Source of the DNA: Acanthaster planci
Taxonomy: Eukaryota; Echinodermata; Asteroidea; Valvatida; Acanthasteridae
Reading direction: 5' to 3'
Assembly (NCBI RefSeq): GCF_001949145.1
Contig: NW_019091499.1
Coordinates: forward strand, 173,821 to 237,820
DNA: 64,000 nt
Shown: piece after piece, positions 49,657 to 61,700 of the stretch
How the letters are laid out: each line of letters begins with the position of its first letter
Numbering within the stretch: position 1 is the first letter of the stretch
The notes under the pieces: model-generated
What the model saw: only the letters and a program-made list of their open reading frames with translations
The model's database searches: none
Told to the model about the DNA's origin: nothing
Made by a program: the position numbers and the translations under genes

Positions 49657-52393
49657 AAGCATCCAACAACAGTAAGCCCATACTCTATAAGACGTCAAGC
49701 AAACCACTAGCACAAGTCCTTAGCACGCTGGTTTATTCAAAGTGTACCCTTGGCTTTCTATAGAATGCACACAAACCTCTGTTCAAACATCTGCTATGCA
49801 AAATAATAACTAAGTTTGTCAAAAATCCACAGACAGGAGTACCTTTCTGAACGAGAAACGAAGAGAACGTTTCTCCAACCCGGAAATGCGTATACCAGAT
49901 TAGTTTCTAATATGTAACCTTTTAAATGATATATCCAACGTCCGCTCAAATACAAGACAACACTTTTTAATTAGTTTTTACTGGTTCAAACGATTAATGA
50001 AAACTGTGTATATAGGCCTACACCATGTTAATAATCGAGACTTATATGCAGGTTTGCATTTAGTGTATAGATTCACTTGATTTGAAAGGTTTTTAATTAC
50101 AAAATAACGGCCAACACCTATAATACAAGCAGAGTATGCCTACATGTTACAATGATGGTGCGCGGTACATTTAGTTTTCAAAAGGGAGCTGTGTACCTCT
50201 CCGAGATAGATGTGTATAAGGGAAAATATTAACTTTGGTGCAGATTGTAAGCTGCTTAGTAAACACAAATGGATATAAAATGCATTTTTGAATTTTCATA
50301 TTCTCGATATAAGCCCCAACACAAAAACTTGATCCAATGCAACTGATGTTAGCTACTTTGTCACACTTTTTTCATATACCTTGGCTCTACATGAGTCGGA
50401 TTGAAATTCTGTATTACTACGGTCATTATGCATGTGCATACGTGAAACAGTTTCTCGTCGTGCAAGACAAGCTTTATGCCATCTTGCGACTTTATTAGAT
50501 TAGGTCACATAGAAATATATGTATGTTGTAAGTCTACATAAACATAATTATACAGAAAACTCTTTAAGACGTTTTCATTACGTAACGAACTTAGAAAAGT
50601 ATTTAAAGTCCAGGTAAATACGAATACCAATAAAGCTATACCATGCATTTTTACCAAAGAAATAATTCACTGTCAGGTTTCCGGAAAAAAAAAACATCAG
50701 TTTCCTAACCTTTAACGGCGACATTGGGCCAACTGCAGGGGGCATGGTCATCGAGGCTGCTTTTTGCACGTATTTTTGAGGCAAAACACGGGTGGTGGGG
50801 AATGTTAACCTTGCAAGGCAACTGTGGTGATCGATAAAGGGCCTTGGATTCAATCTGTTTGGGCAACCAGTTCAGGGAGGCGGCTGCTGCTCATTCTTTG
50901 CAGCTGAATTTTCAAGGGGCATCAAGACCCATTATTGTGGCTGGCTCCAAGCGCTGATGGTCCAGATTCATAGGGGTGGGGTTGTTTTGTTGGTAGGGTG
51001 CTAAAATTCGGAAGGGGTGAGACTAAATCTGGGAACTTTTTACAAGGTTTGGGAATGAATTAAGGAATGTGAAATTGTCCTTCCGATGGCTTTTTTAACC
51101 ACATGGCACCGGATGACAAGTAAGCACACACACAATTTCCTTATTTGTTCCATATACTCGTTTAAAAATTATTTTTTCATTTCCAAGGTTGACGTATTAA
51201 CGTTAAAGCGTCATGCTTGGTTGGGTCAGAGTGCGGGAGACGATCCTACACGTGGACACTGCTGGTAGGTAGACCCCCCCCGACTGTGTAACAACTACAC
51301 ATTTTCCTGATTTTTTTACGATACAACATTAAAACGTGACAAAAACAGTGTCTTACATGTCCAAGCATGTTTCTGGCTTTAGCTACATGTACATATAAGT
51401 ACACGTACCCTACTCAAATTGAAGGCTTTCAACCTTTAAAATGTGTTGATGAACAACATATGGGAACCTGCTTCCCCATCCAGCAGGACCATGAAAGCCC
51501 GTGAGCCTTTCAAGGCACTAGGTACTGTACTTCTTATGCCCTTCTATAATAACCACTGAATGTTTTGCTTTGAGAGAAATATTCATCTGGTATATATTCC
51601 TACAGCCATTTGTTTTTTATCCAGACCCACTCTGTCTCATTTCCTTCCCAATGCCACTTTCACTGAAAAGTGTTCACTTTTCTGTTTTACCACACATTTG
51701 CATACCGTTTGCATATTGTTATTAGCTGATCTAGTTGAACCCTTTCTGATTGGACTAACACTCTGTAAGGTTTAATACATGTGCTAAATCTGTCCTATGG
51801 GTGCATAGGTAAGATCTTGGGTGGACAGGCGGAATCCTCTTGTTGTGACGCCAACACTGCCCCCTTCTTAGATTTTACAGTTCATGAATGATAACCGCTG
51901 AAAAAGAGAACCTTTAACAATCTAATGACTGCTGGGAGAAGAGTGCACTGTCGCATGCGCACGCTTTAAATGTACCAAAAATGGAACCAGCACTGAGCAG
52001 CAACTTGTGTGACTGCGACAGCAACAGCAGAGCATGTTCAGGGGTATGTGTGACTGAGAAAGTTGGCCCATGTGAGCCACGCAGGCATTCATCATTGAAT
52101 AATTAGAGAAAATTGATGGGGATAGAACCAACACTGCAATGAGGCCAAAGGCAGGGATGCTACACATTCTGACATTTTTGTCCGAAGTTTCACTGAGGCA
52201 CATGAGAAATGTTTAAACAATCAAGCATACACATACATGCACACAGAGCCAATAATGTGCATTTTGTACAGCGGTTCAAAAATTTAAAATTTTGCCTGAA
52301 ATCTGGCTGTTGCACAATTATGAATTCATTTCCATCTTCTTAATTTATGATTGAAAACATATTTTTTCCACTCGTTTGCCTATGGCTGCACTT
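49657..52393. other. No gene recognised
   Basis: AT-rich, with G-runs near 50980. Open frames are short and lack domains. It lies between two genes whose 3' ends face each other (plus-strand secreted protein, minus-strand GTSE1-like gene), so it probably holds their 3' UTRs and intergenic DNA. Confidence 0.45.
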
Positions 52394-52399
52394 TTTATT
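52394..52399 (-). terminator. Possible polyadenylation signal of GTSE1-like gene
   Basis: AATAAA on the minus strand, about 395 bases after the stop codon at 52794-52796. A single hexamer in AT-rich DNA; weak evidence. Confidence 0.3.
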
Positions 52400-52793
52400 C
52401 CTCATGTTTCTCCCATTGACACAACAATTGTTTCTGCTGACTGTGATTATTGCTGTCATGGTGGCACTAAGGGAAATAATTTACTGTTTACAGTATCACT
52501 AGACTGTCAGAAAAGCAGTACTTTTTCATAAGGTTCACCCAGCCTGTAACCATGCTTTCTTTCTTTGCCAACTCGCTGAGAAAGAACAAAGACTGACCAG
52601 GAAAGGAATTGAATTTTAGCCTATACATACTAAAAATGCCCCTTTTCGAAAAGAAATTTGATAAGAAGTGCTGCCCCTACATAAAAAGCAAAACACTTTT
52701 TGTTTTGCTCCTTGGTAAACTGCTTTACCAGCTGATGTACAGTAGATAGATGGCTTGATAGCTGTGTGCACTCAATGATTAACTGAACCACAG

Positions 52794-55700
52794 TTACAGT
52801 AGATCGATCAGATTCTCCTTGTACAAACGAGAGCCTTCACGACTGACAGCATCCTTTGAAAGCTGGAAAATGTCAAAAGGAAAAACAAAAGAAAACAAAA
52901 CAAATTTAAATAAGCAGGGCAGCAAGAGAATCAACCGAGTTGCTGTGCTGTACTTTAAAACACCATTATGTACAGTTTACACATTGCCGAAGTGCATCCA
53001 GGAAGTGGGTCACCGGGGCAGGGACGCTGGCACTGTACTAAGAGGCATTTTTTTTGTTTCAAAAAAGACTGTCCGAATTCATCCATAACAGAAGCTTCCA
53101 ATCTTCTCAACAATGGTTCTTTCAATTCCTTAAAAAAAAAGATTACCGTAACAAAAACTGGAAAGTACTACGTACATGTATGTGCGGTAGACGTACTACA
53201 TGTACATGTACAAGTATTATAAGCTAAATCACATGTACATGTATTATAAGCTAAATCACATGAACATGTACATGTATTATAAGCTAAATCACATGAACAT
53301 GTACATGTATTATAAGCTAAATCACATGTACATATATTATAAGCTAAATCACATGTACATGTATTATCAGCTAAATCACATGTACATGTATTATAAGCTA
53401 AATCACATGTACATGTACATGTATAAGGGTATACGGTACATGTACTCGATCTTCTACTTCCACGGTGCTCTGCATTATCTACCTGTCTACTGGGTGTATA
53501 TTTTTATACACGTGTACACTGCACAATATACATGAACAAGACAACTCCCCCAAATTAAAATTCATGTAATACTAGAGTTGGCAAGGTCTTCTGCCATTGT
53601 CATTTGATCTGCTTTGATCAATTCAAGTGGAAAGGCAATGTCCCAGTGCTTGTCTGCTTTCATTAAATTGATGGATAACCTGGTTAAGCCAACCTTGTTG
53701 GCTCCTCAAGTCTTTTCAGACTGATTACTTATTTCATCAAGTTGTCTGGATGGTACTGCATTCTGAGTTCACTCCTTCTGTTTATCACACTTTCATCAAC
53801 TTGCCCTGATAAATTACTTTTTCAAGTAACTCTCAAGAAAGACATGTTGCTTGAGAAAATAAATCTCTACAGTATGTAGTATTAAGTGAAGTTGTCATTG
53901 AGATAAGACTAATTCTGCATGTACATCTACAGTATCTAAATTATGATTTGGCTGAAAAACACAGATAATCAAGTGTAATGACATGAAATAGGCCACTTAC
54001 AATATTACATGTAACTTTGAATTACTGATAGTTTCTGATTTCAAAAATGACATCACTCAAAAGCATATGGATGTGAATTTCCATACAGCTGTATGGGATA
54101 TTGGTTTGGTTTTCTCCTCAGAAAGTTTGTACAATAACTATGACCATAATTTAAGGTTGAGGGTTTGAATTTGTCAAAGCTTATTCGTCCCATCCAAGTG
54201 GGCACACAACATCATTTTAATGAGGAAAACGGGTCGCAAGACTTTGTTTTGAAATTGATCCAACATTGTAATCATGAAATGGTGTCAGACAACATTGCTT
54301 TAATGTTTAAACATTGAAACAATGTGGTGCATGGACCAGGATTCCTGTAACAAGTGGTTTTTACCTTTGCTAAATACCACAAGTTTCGTTTAAAAAACCA
54401 GCACTCAAAAAAGTATCCCAAAATCAGACTTTGGCATAATAAATAAGCCCTTTACTCATCAAGTACCAAGCTTAAAGCAGGACACAGTAAGTGGTGAGCT
54501 TGACACCAAAAAAAAATTATTGTTTCCCATTTTACTGCAAATAATTAGAGTGCACAGGTAGGTAAAATTTGGAGGGAGACATTTCTTCGAGGGGAGGGGG
54601 TGCTTTGAATTTTTTAGACAAAAATATTAGCCTGGAATGATGGTCAGTTAGGGCCGGCGACCATTTAGACCCAGTTTGAAAAGGGCCCCCCTCCATAGCC
54701 CACCCTGTATAATGCCTGCCCGGTATTCAGGCTACTCCAGGCCGGTATCAGGCCTGTCTGCACATGGGCATTTCAAAGTCCCTGATGAAAGGCTTCCCCC
54801 CCCCATGCTTCCACAGATGAATAGGGGTCTAAGCAGATTAGTGTAAACATTGTATAGAGCTGAAGGATTAAAAACCACAAGCAGCTTCCTTCTGGGGTAG
54901 ATTACATGTACCAGTACTTGCAAACAATAGACCCCAGGATGGAGACATTCCAGATCTACAACCAGTCCACTCTCCCAGGCCGGTAGCCAGGCCGGTAGCC
55001 AGGCCGGTAGCCAGGCCGGTAGCCAGGCCGGTAGCCAGGCCGGTAGCCAGGCCGGTAGCCAGGCCGGTAGCCAGGCCGGTAGCCAGGCCGGTAGCCAGGC
55101 CGGTAGCCAGGCCGGTAGCCAGGCCGGTAGCCAGGCCGGTAGCCAGGCCGGTATGAAAGGGGTTTTTGCAACAGGGCGAGCTTACGGGGGGGGGTCCTTT
55201 TCAAACCGGGTCTAAATGGTCGCTGGCCCTAACTGACGATCATTCCAGGCTAATATTTTTGTCAAAAAAATTCAGAGCTTTTTGTGTTTTCACTTATTGG
55301 CGACCATTTACAAATGATGACATACATGTAGGATTGAATACATGTACATAATATATAATACTAATGTACCATACTGTACGTGTACGTGCACTACTTGTAC
55401 ATGTACGTGTATTATTGGCACTGTGTACATGTAGTCACTGGACATGCTGGATAAGTGATGGCAGATACATGTACCATAGAATGCCTAAAATTAGAAAGGG
55501 GACAGTTGTCACTGTGGGTACAAATACACAATAACAAGCTGACCAAAGCAAATAACAAAAATACAGAGCAATGTGCACAAACATACATGTAGGCTCTAAA
55601 CTTTTTTCAATCAATTTTTCAAACAAATGGCAGTGGTTGTGACTGATGTTCTTGTATCTATTAATCAGAAACACAACAATTTCTTGTTTGGTTTTTATCT

Positions 55701-58700
55701 AGGGACAATCATGACAATAGGAAAAGTTGACTTACATGTACCTTTTCTTCTGGATCTGGAATGATATCAACGAGCTGAAGGGAAAAAAATCAAAATAACA
55801 CAGTTGAAGTACAATGTGTAAAGCTTAAAAGCTCTTCCCATGGCAAGAAACCCATGCCCCTGGGACTCATTTGGCACAGTATGGACATGTGTAAGAACTC
55901 AGCTGTAATGGCATGGTATAAAATAACTCAATGATGTAACCGCTTGTCACAACTCCTGTATTGCTGCATTTGATGTTTGAAAAAAATGGAGTTAAGTAAC
56001 AATGGTATTAAGGGTCCTCCTTTCTGAAGGGGTCCTGCGTGAAGTACAGTAGAAACAATGATTCACATTGAAGGAGTTGTGTAGCAGAATGCAAGGAAGC
56101 AAAGTTCCGTTTTTCATTATGAGTTGATAAGACAAGGCTACTGCTTTTAGAAAAAAGCTACATGTACATGAATGTGCATGTGCACGTATATACACGTGTA
56201 CTTTTTTTTTCCACTAGATTTTCGTTTGAGAGAAAAATCTTGTGGTCATAAACTCGTCACTTTGAGAAAAAGAGTGGAACAAATGTACCGGAACATAGAT
56301 TTTAATTTTGCTGGGTTCTGAAAGAACTGGGGTTTTTAAATGGACTTACATGTAGCATTAATTCTCTCATTTCACAAATGTGTTAGAGCAAGTTCTGTAA
56401 TAACTCTTTCCTGTCAAGCCACCGGCAATGTTTAGTGTCACACTGTTACCATGGTAACTGTGTCCCAATTACACGTACATGTCAAACCACAATATACATA
56501 TACATGTATCGGTATATTTCTGCCATTTTCAATTAGCCAAAATATCTCACACATGTAGTGAATAGCCACATTCCTTAAATCTGAAGACCTCATCATACTT
56601 TGCAAAATCAGCAGAACAGGTAGAATCGACCAGGAATTATTTGGCTAGTTTTGCTACTTCATTCAAGTTGAGCATTACACACGCCATTTGTGTCCCTTGT
56701 TAGAGAGTGAACACAGAAGCCCTGGTTAGAATCTGCGCCTCACGTTTCACCTCTGCTTAATGTAAAACTAAAGCAGTGACCAACACTACCATACTGTATT
56801 ATGGAGCAGAAATAAAATTACTTGACACGCTAGAGGGCAGAAAATATATTTATTAATTTATTTGGCTTTGCTAACACTACATGTATTTAGCAGCTCAATA
56901 GTTGAACTGTAGTAATTTATAATGAAACAGTAAATTAAACAATTACAATAGATACAATTCAACAGATACAAATCTACAGTCTACAGGTACAAACCATTAT
57001 TTTGAAAAAAAAAACAAAAACAAAAAAGCCAGACTAGATGATAGAAATTCAAAAACAATTTCCAGTGTAAACAACGAGGCAAGAACCACTTCCCCAACCT
57101 GACTCTCCCATTTAAGAAATGACTTATACCTGTAATGGATAAATAAAAAACTCACCAGGCCAACAACTGGGGAGTTTGTCTTTCCTTCCTGCAGGTTAGT
57201 CTTGGTCTCCAGTGGGGCCCTACCATCACATAGAGTGACCTCTTTGGTGCAGGCTGGAGACGAGTCCAAGTCCAGCTTGATAATGGCCTCTTTGGCTGTG
57301 GGTGGAGCTGGCTTTGGAGGGGGCGGAGAGCCGGAGGGACTGGAGGTGGTGGTGGATGTCCTGAGCGCACGGAACTGTACAGGACTGAGGATAGGTCAGA
57401 CAGAATCAAGATCAACGGTGTTGCTTTTGTTCATGAATGCACAGTAGATATGGTAACTTTACACTGATGTAAAGTTTCACGCCATCACACATGCTTTGAG
57501 TACATGCCAATATGAAAAACTCCTGAAGGTTTGGCATGATAAAAACAATGCACTGCGGTGACCTCAGAGAAAATGTACAATAGGAAGGGGGGGAGGAAGC
57601 TGAATTCAGCAACGCCCATCCAGCCCTCTTGGAAGAAAACGGAGCCTGAAAGTTGACCCCTGATGGCATGCTTCTGGAACCCTTGGATAGGAAAAATAAT
57701 GTGCAAAAACATTAGAATTTACAACATTTTTTCGTTCAGTTACTTCTTAAAAAATCCCAACTCGGAAGGGCTTTGGAAAATATTTGCTAGTGCGTGTACA
57801 TGTATATCAATTTATAGAAACAGAACAATACCCGACGTAAAAAAGAAAAATCCTGCCAAAAATTGCGCATCACTTCCAGAAATCTAAAATACACGAAGAA
57901 CAGTGCAATGCGGCAGTCTCGTACTCAGATGAACAATTACAGTTGGAAATTTTATGGTAGTCTGTAGGTACATGTAGAAGCCAAAACAAAAACAGATCAA
58001 AATATTTTACAAACTTTTTTAATTTATGCAGCAATAAACTTAAAGCAGTAATCTACTTTTATGAAAGATTCTAATATTTTATCTTGGCTTTGCTGACAAG
58101 AACATGTCATGTCAACTCAACAGAATCTGGAACCCATTGATTGCAAGTGGGTAAACCTTTGCAACGTTTTACAATCTCGTTTTCTTGTAAGCACAGGGAG
58201 TGAAAACAAACGTGCATGAACAAGGAGACCTAGGTACAATACCGCCGGAAGTGAAAGGTCATTAATGAAATTCGTTATTTACCCATCTCAAGATGACTTT
58301 TCCTAAATATTACTTGAGAATACAGGTGAAATTCCAACATGAGTGTTTTATGGGGGGGTTTCAGTTTGGAATCACTCTTCCAAAATTATCGAACGTGATA
58401 CATGTAGGAAGGCCCAATGTAAAATCCCCATAGGCGGACCACGTGAGGGTTCCGGAAGCTCGCTGTGTGACCTTTTACTTTCTCAGCATGGGACAAGTTC
58501 GAGGGATGAAGTTGTCAACAACTGGTTGATTCTAATCGGTACCCAGGATATATTCTATGCAGAGGTTACAATCAAGTAAAATCGGTGAGTGGTTAGCAAA
58601 TGATTGTCACTTGGACTTGTTACGGTCTTAAAACTGTTAATCTTTGGCTTGGGTAAACTGATAAATCTGAATTTTTTATAGTCTGACCAAACAACCTGAC

Positions 58701-61700
58701 ACATGCTCAGCCTACAGTTTCACCTGTATGGTGTGGACATGTACCTGGGGTTGGATATGGTGCTGCTGGTGGAGCTTAGTCTCGAGGAAGACGCAATGGA
58801 ACGCCTGGAGGGTGTCGGGATGCCAGACCGGCGCCACATTGAGCTAGCACTTGCTGGCACCACCTTGGAGTCAGAGCGGGACGGGGTTGAAGGGGGCATC
58901 AACTTGGACTGTGGGGTGGGCATGGTGGAAGTGCTCAGTGATCTGAGGAAAGAAACAAATGACAGGAAAGCACAGTGAACAACTGTCAGAGCTGTATATC
59001 GAGTTGCAACATGCTATGTGTATGATATGGTGTAAGATGCAGTGCTGTTGATGGACTGCAGTTGAGTGTACATGTAGCACTGCACTCATGCATTGAAAAG
59101 TGGCAGCTACCGTACCTGTATAGTACGCTGCTTCATGTTGAGATAACAAAGTATCATATTTAAATGCATGCAAAATTTGGAGCCAAACGGCTTCCAATCT
59201 GAAGTTGTTGCAACTCTATCTAAACTCAGCTTTCACAACTGCTGGTGTATTTCAAATAAGACTGTAGAATCAAGTACCAATTTTAGCGTGCAACAGCATG
59301 AGTGGAAAACAGTTGGTGATGATAAAACAAAAGAAAGCCTTTGAACATGAATACACACAGGTGCAATGTTGCACAAATGTACACGTACAAGTGCTACTCT
59401 GACGTCTCTACATGTACATGTACAAGCTGCCACGGTAGGGATCATTCTATTGATCCAGCGGTCTTTCTTTATACCTACACGCAGGCTTCATTATGTATGT
59501 TGTAACACCTTTAAAAACGGTTCTGCTACAGTATGTGGCATCACAAATGGTTCCAGATGGGGAAAATCCCTGCTGAAGGAACACAAGCCCTGCACTTGGA
59601 CTTTGGGGGGAAAAAGAGGAAATTCTAATCTTTACAAGACTTTGTACAGTGCTTTTCAATTTTCAATGGCATGAGTGTGAAAAATCAGCTGATCTGAGGA
59701 AAAGTTGCATGCCTGCATATTCCACGTATGTTTCATCATTCATCATAGTCACTAGGTACAGTGTAAGAGAGTGAATGCATGAGACGGACAAAGAGAGAGT
59801 ACAGGACCCACTACCTTGCTGCAGGCTTGCTGGCAGACTGCTCGTTGGTCAAGAGTCGCTTAGGGACAACCTTCTTGTCTTGATGTACAGGAGTGCTCAC
59901 TGTTGGAGTACAGAGCTTACGACTTGGTGTCTGCCTAAGGTTTCCTGCAAGCAACAGTGAGAGATCAAGTTACAAGGGGATAAATTCTGGATCGTACTTG
60001 TACATGTACATGTATTTAAAATACCTGTCCAGATCACTGTACAGGGTCTGCTCTAAGCAGTCACTATTTTGTTACCTCTTTATTATTTATTCTTCCCCAC
60101 CTACATGTACATGTACATAGGGATTTACATGCAAGTTCATGTGTACATGTACGTGTACATGTATGTATTGCCACTTGTGAAAGATAATTTCCTGAATATT
60201 TGGCTAAAATAATACTAAGAGTACTGAACAGAAGCAACTATCTCCTCTGAAATAAAAGGAGTTTACTGTCTACAAATAAAAATTAATTTTGCTGGTGTAT
60301 GATGCAGCTTGTATTGCTCCATCGCTGGGTCAGAAACAAGCTAATAAGTGTGACAATGCCATACAATACATCAAAAGATCTCATTGTAATTTTGATAAAA
60401 CATTGTACTTGTTCTTGTACAAAACACAGTGCGTTTGATAAAAATCTCTAAATGTCAGAAAAATATGAAACACAGGCTGACATTAACCACTTTCTGCCGG
60501 GGACTCCGGAATCGGAGACGTATGGTTTATATAGGTGGCCGGGGTCTCCGAACTCGGACAAAGGAAACAGGGCCCTGTAACAAAAGACCGTACTCCGAAC
60601 AAAAGATCAGGCTGCTGGGCATTACCGACACTTTTCACTCTCAAAAGCCTTCTTTTGAAACCGTATACCAGGGTTTGGGGCATTGAGAGCCACCGGGGAC
60701 AAAAGCGCTCCACCACCACAGCGATGAGCCACACAGCACCACTGCACGCTAATCTGGCCCCTATTGAAAAGAGGTCAGCAGTGCACTAAGCCAGGTTCGA
60801 AAACAAAAGACAGTTATACAAGACTGCACAATCTGGGCTCTGTTTACAAGGCTGCTCACCTGGCCGAAATACTCGGGCGTCAATGAAGGTCACCATTAAA
60901 CTTAGAGTTGTGCCTAAAGATTACTTGGTGCGGCTATAAACGACCGTTAAATGAAATGAATTTTTGAAGGATTTTGAAAACTGAAAAAATGATAGGCATG
61001 CTTGCCCAGCATCATCAACATTGAAAAATACCTCGGCATGAAGTGGTTAACATCCTTGAGTACCACAAACATGTACCTGCTTTCTTTGGTGTGGCTTCTG
61101 AAGCATCTTTGTTGGCACTTGGAACTTTAACCAACCCAACCACTGCTTTGACAGGCTGCGGCCTGTTGGCTGACTGCAAGAACCCACGCTGACCGGGCTT
61201 GACCGGTTTAAGCTGGCGGCTGGCCTGCACTACTCGGCGCTGCAGTGGGCCCTGCTGCAGCAGCCTGGGCTTGGCTGCTGGGGCTTTGACACTGTTCACT
61301 GCTGCAGCTTCAGGGGAATTTATTCCAGAAGAAATTACTGTTATGCTTGTTATTAAAAGAAAGCAAAATTAAATACACATGCAATTTAGTGTTGACACCC
61401 AGCTAATACAGTATATTTAATACTGTACCGGTACATGTTCTCACTATTTCTCACAAATGCTTACTGTATACCGTGTAATGCAAGATCTCTTTTCACACAA
61501 TTGGGTTAAGTATGTGACTTGCAAAACACACATTTTGCATGACTAAAATAATTTTAGGAGGAATATATGTAAGTTTCCCAGTTTAAAGAATTAGAATTAT
61601 TTACACACTGTATGTACACATGAGCGCACGGTGATCAAGTACACCAAACTGAATAATAACGGGAAAAAAACACTTTTGGATTTGCATCACTTTAGTAAAT

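Noticed and set aside
53200-53535. Plus-strand Met/Tyr/Lys repeat protein
   Set aside because: It is the 27/33-bp array read in frame, inside an intron of the GTSE1-like gene.
54956-55204. Minus-strand (PGYR)n open frame
   Set aside because: It is the 12-bp minisatellite read in frame; no conserved flanks or start context support a protein.
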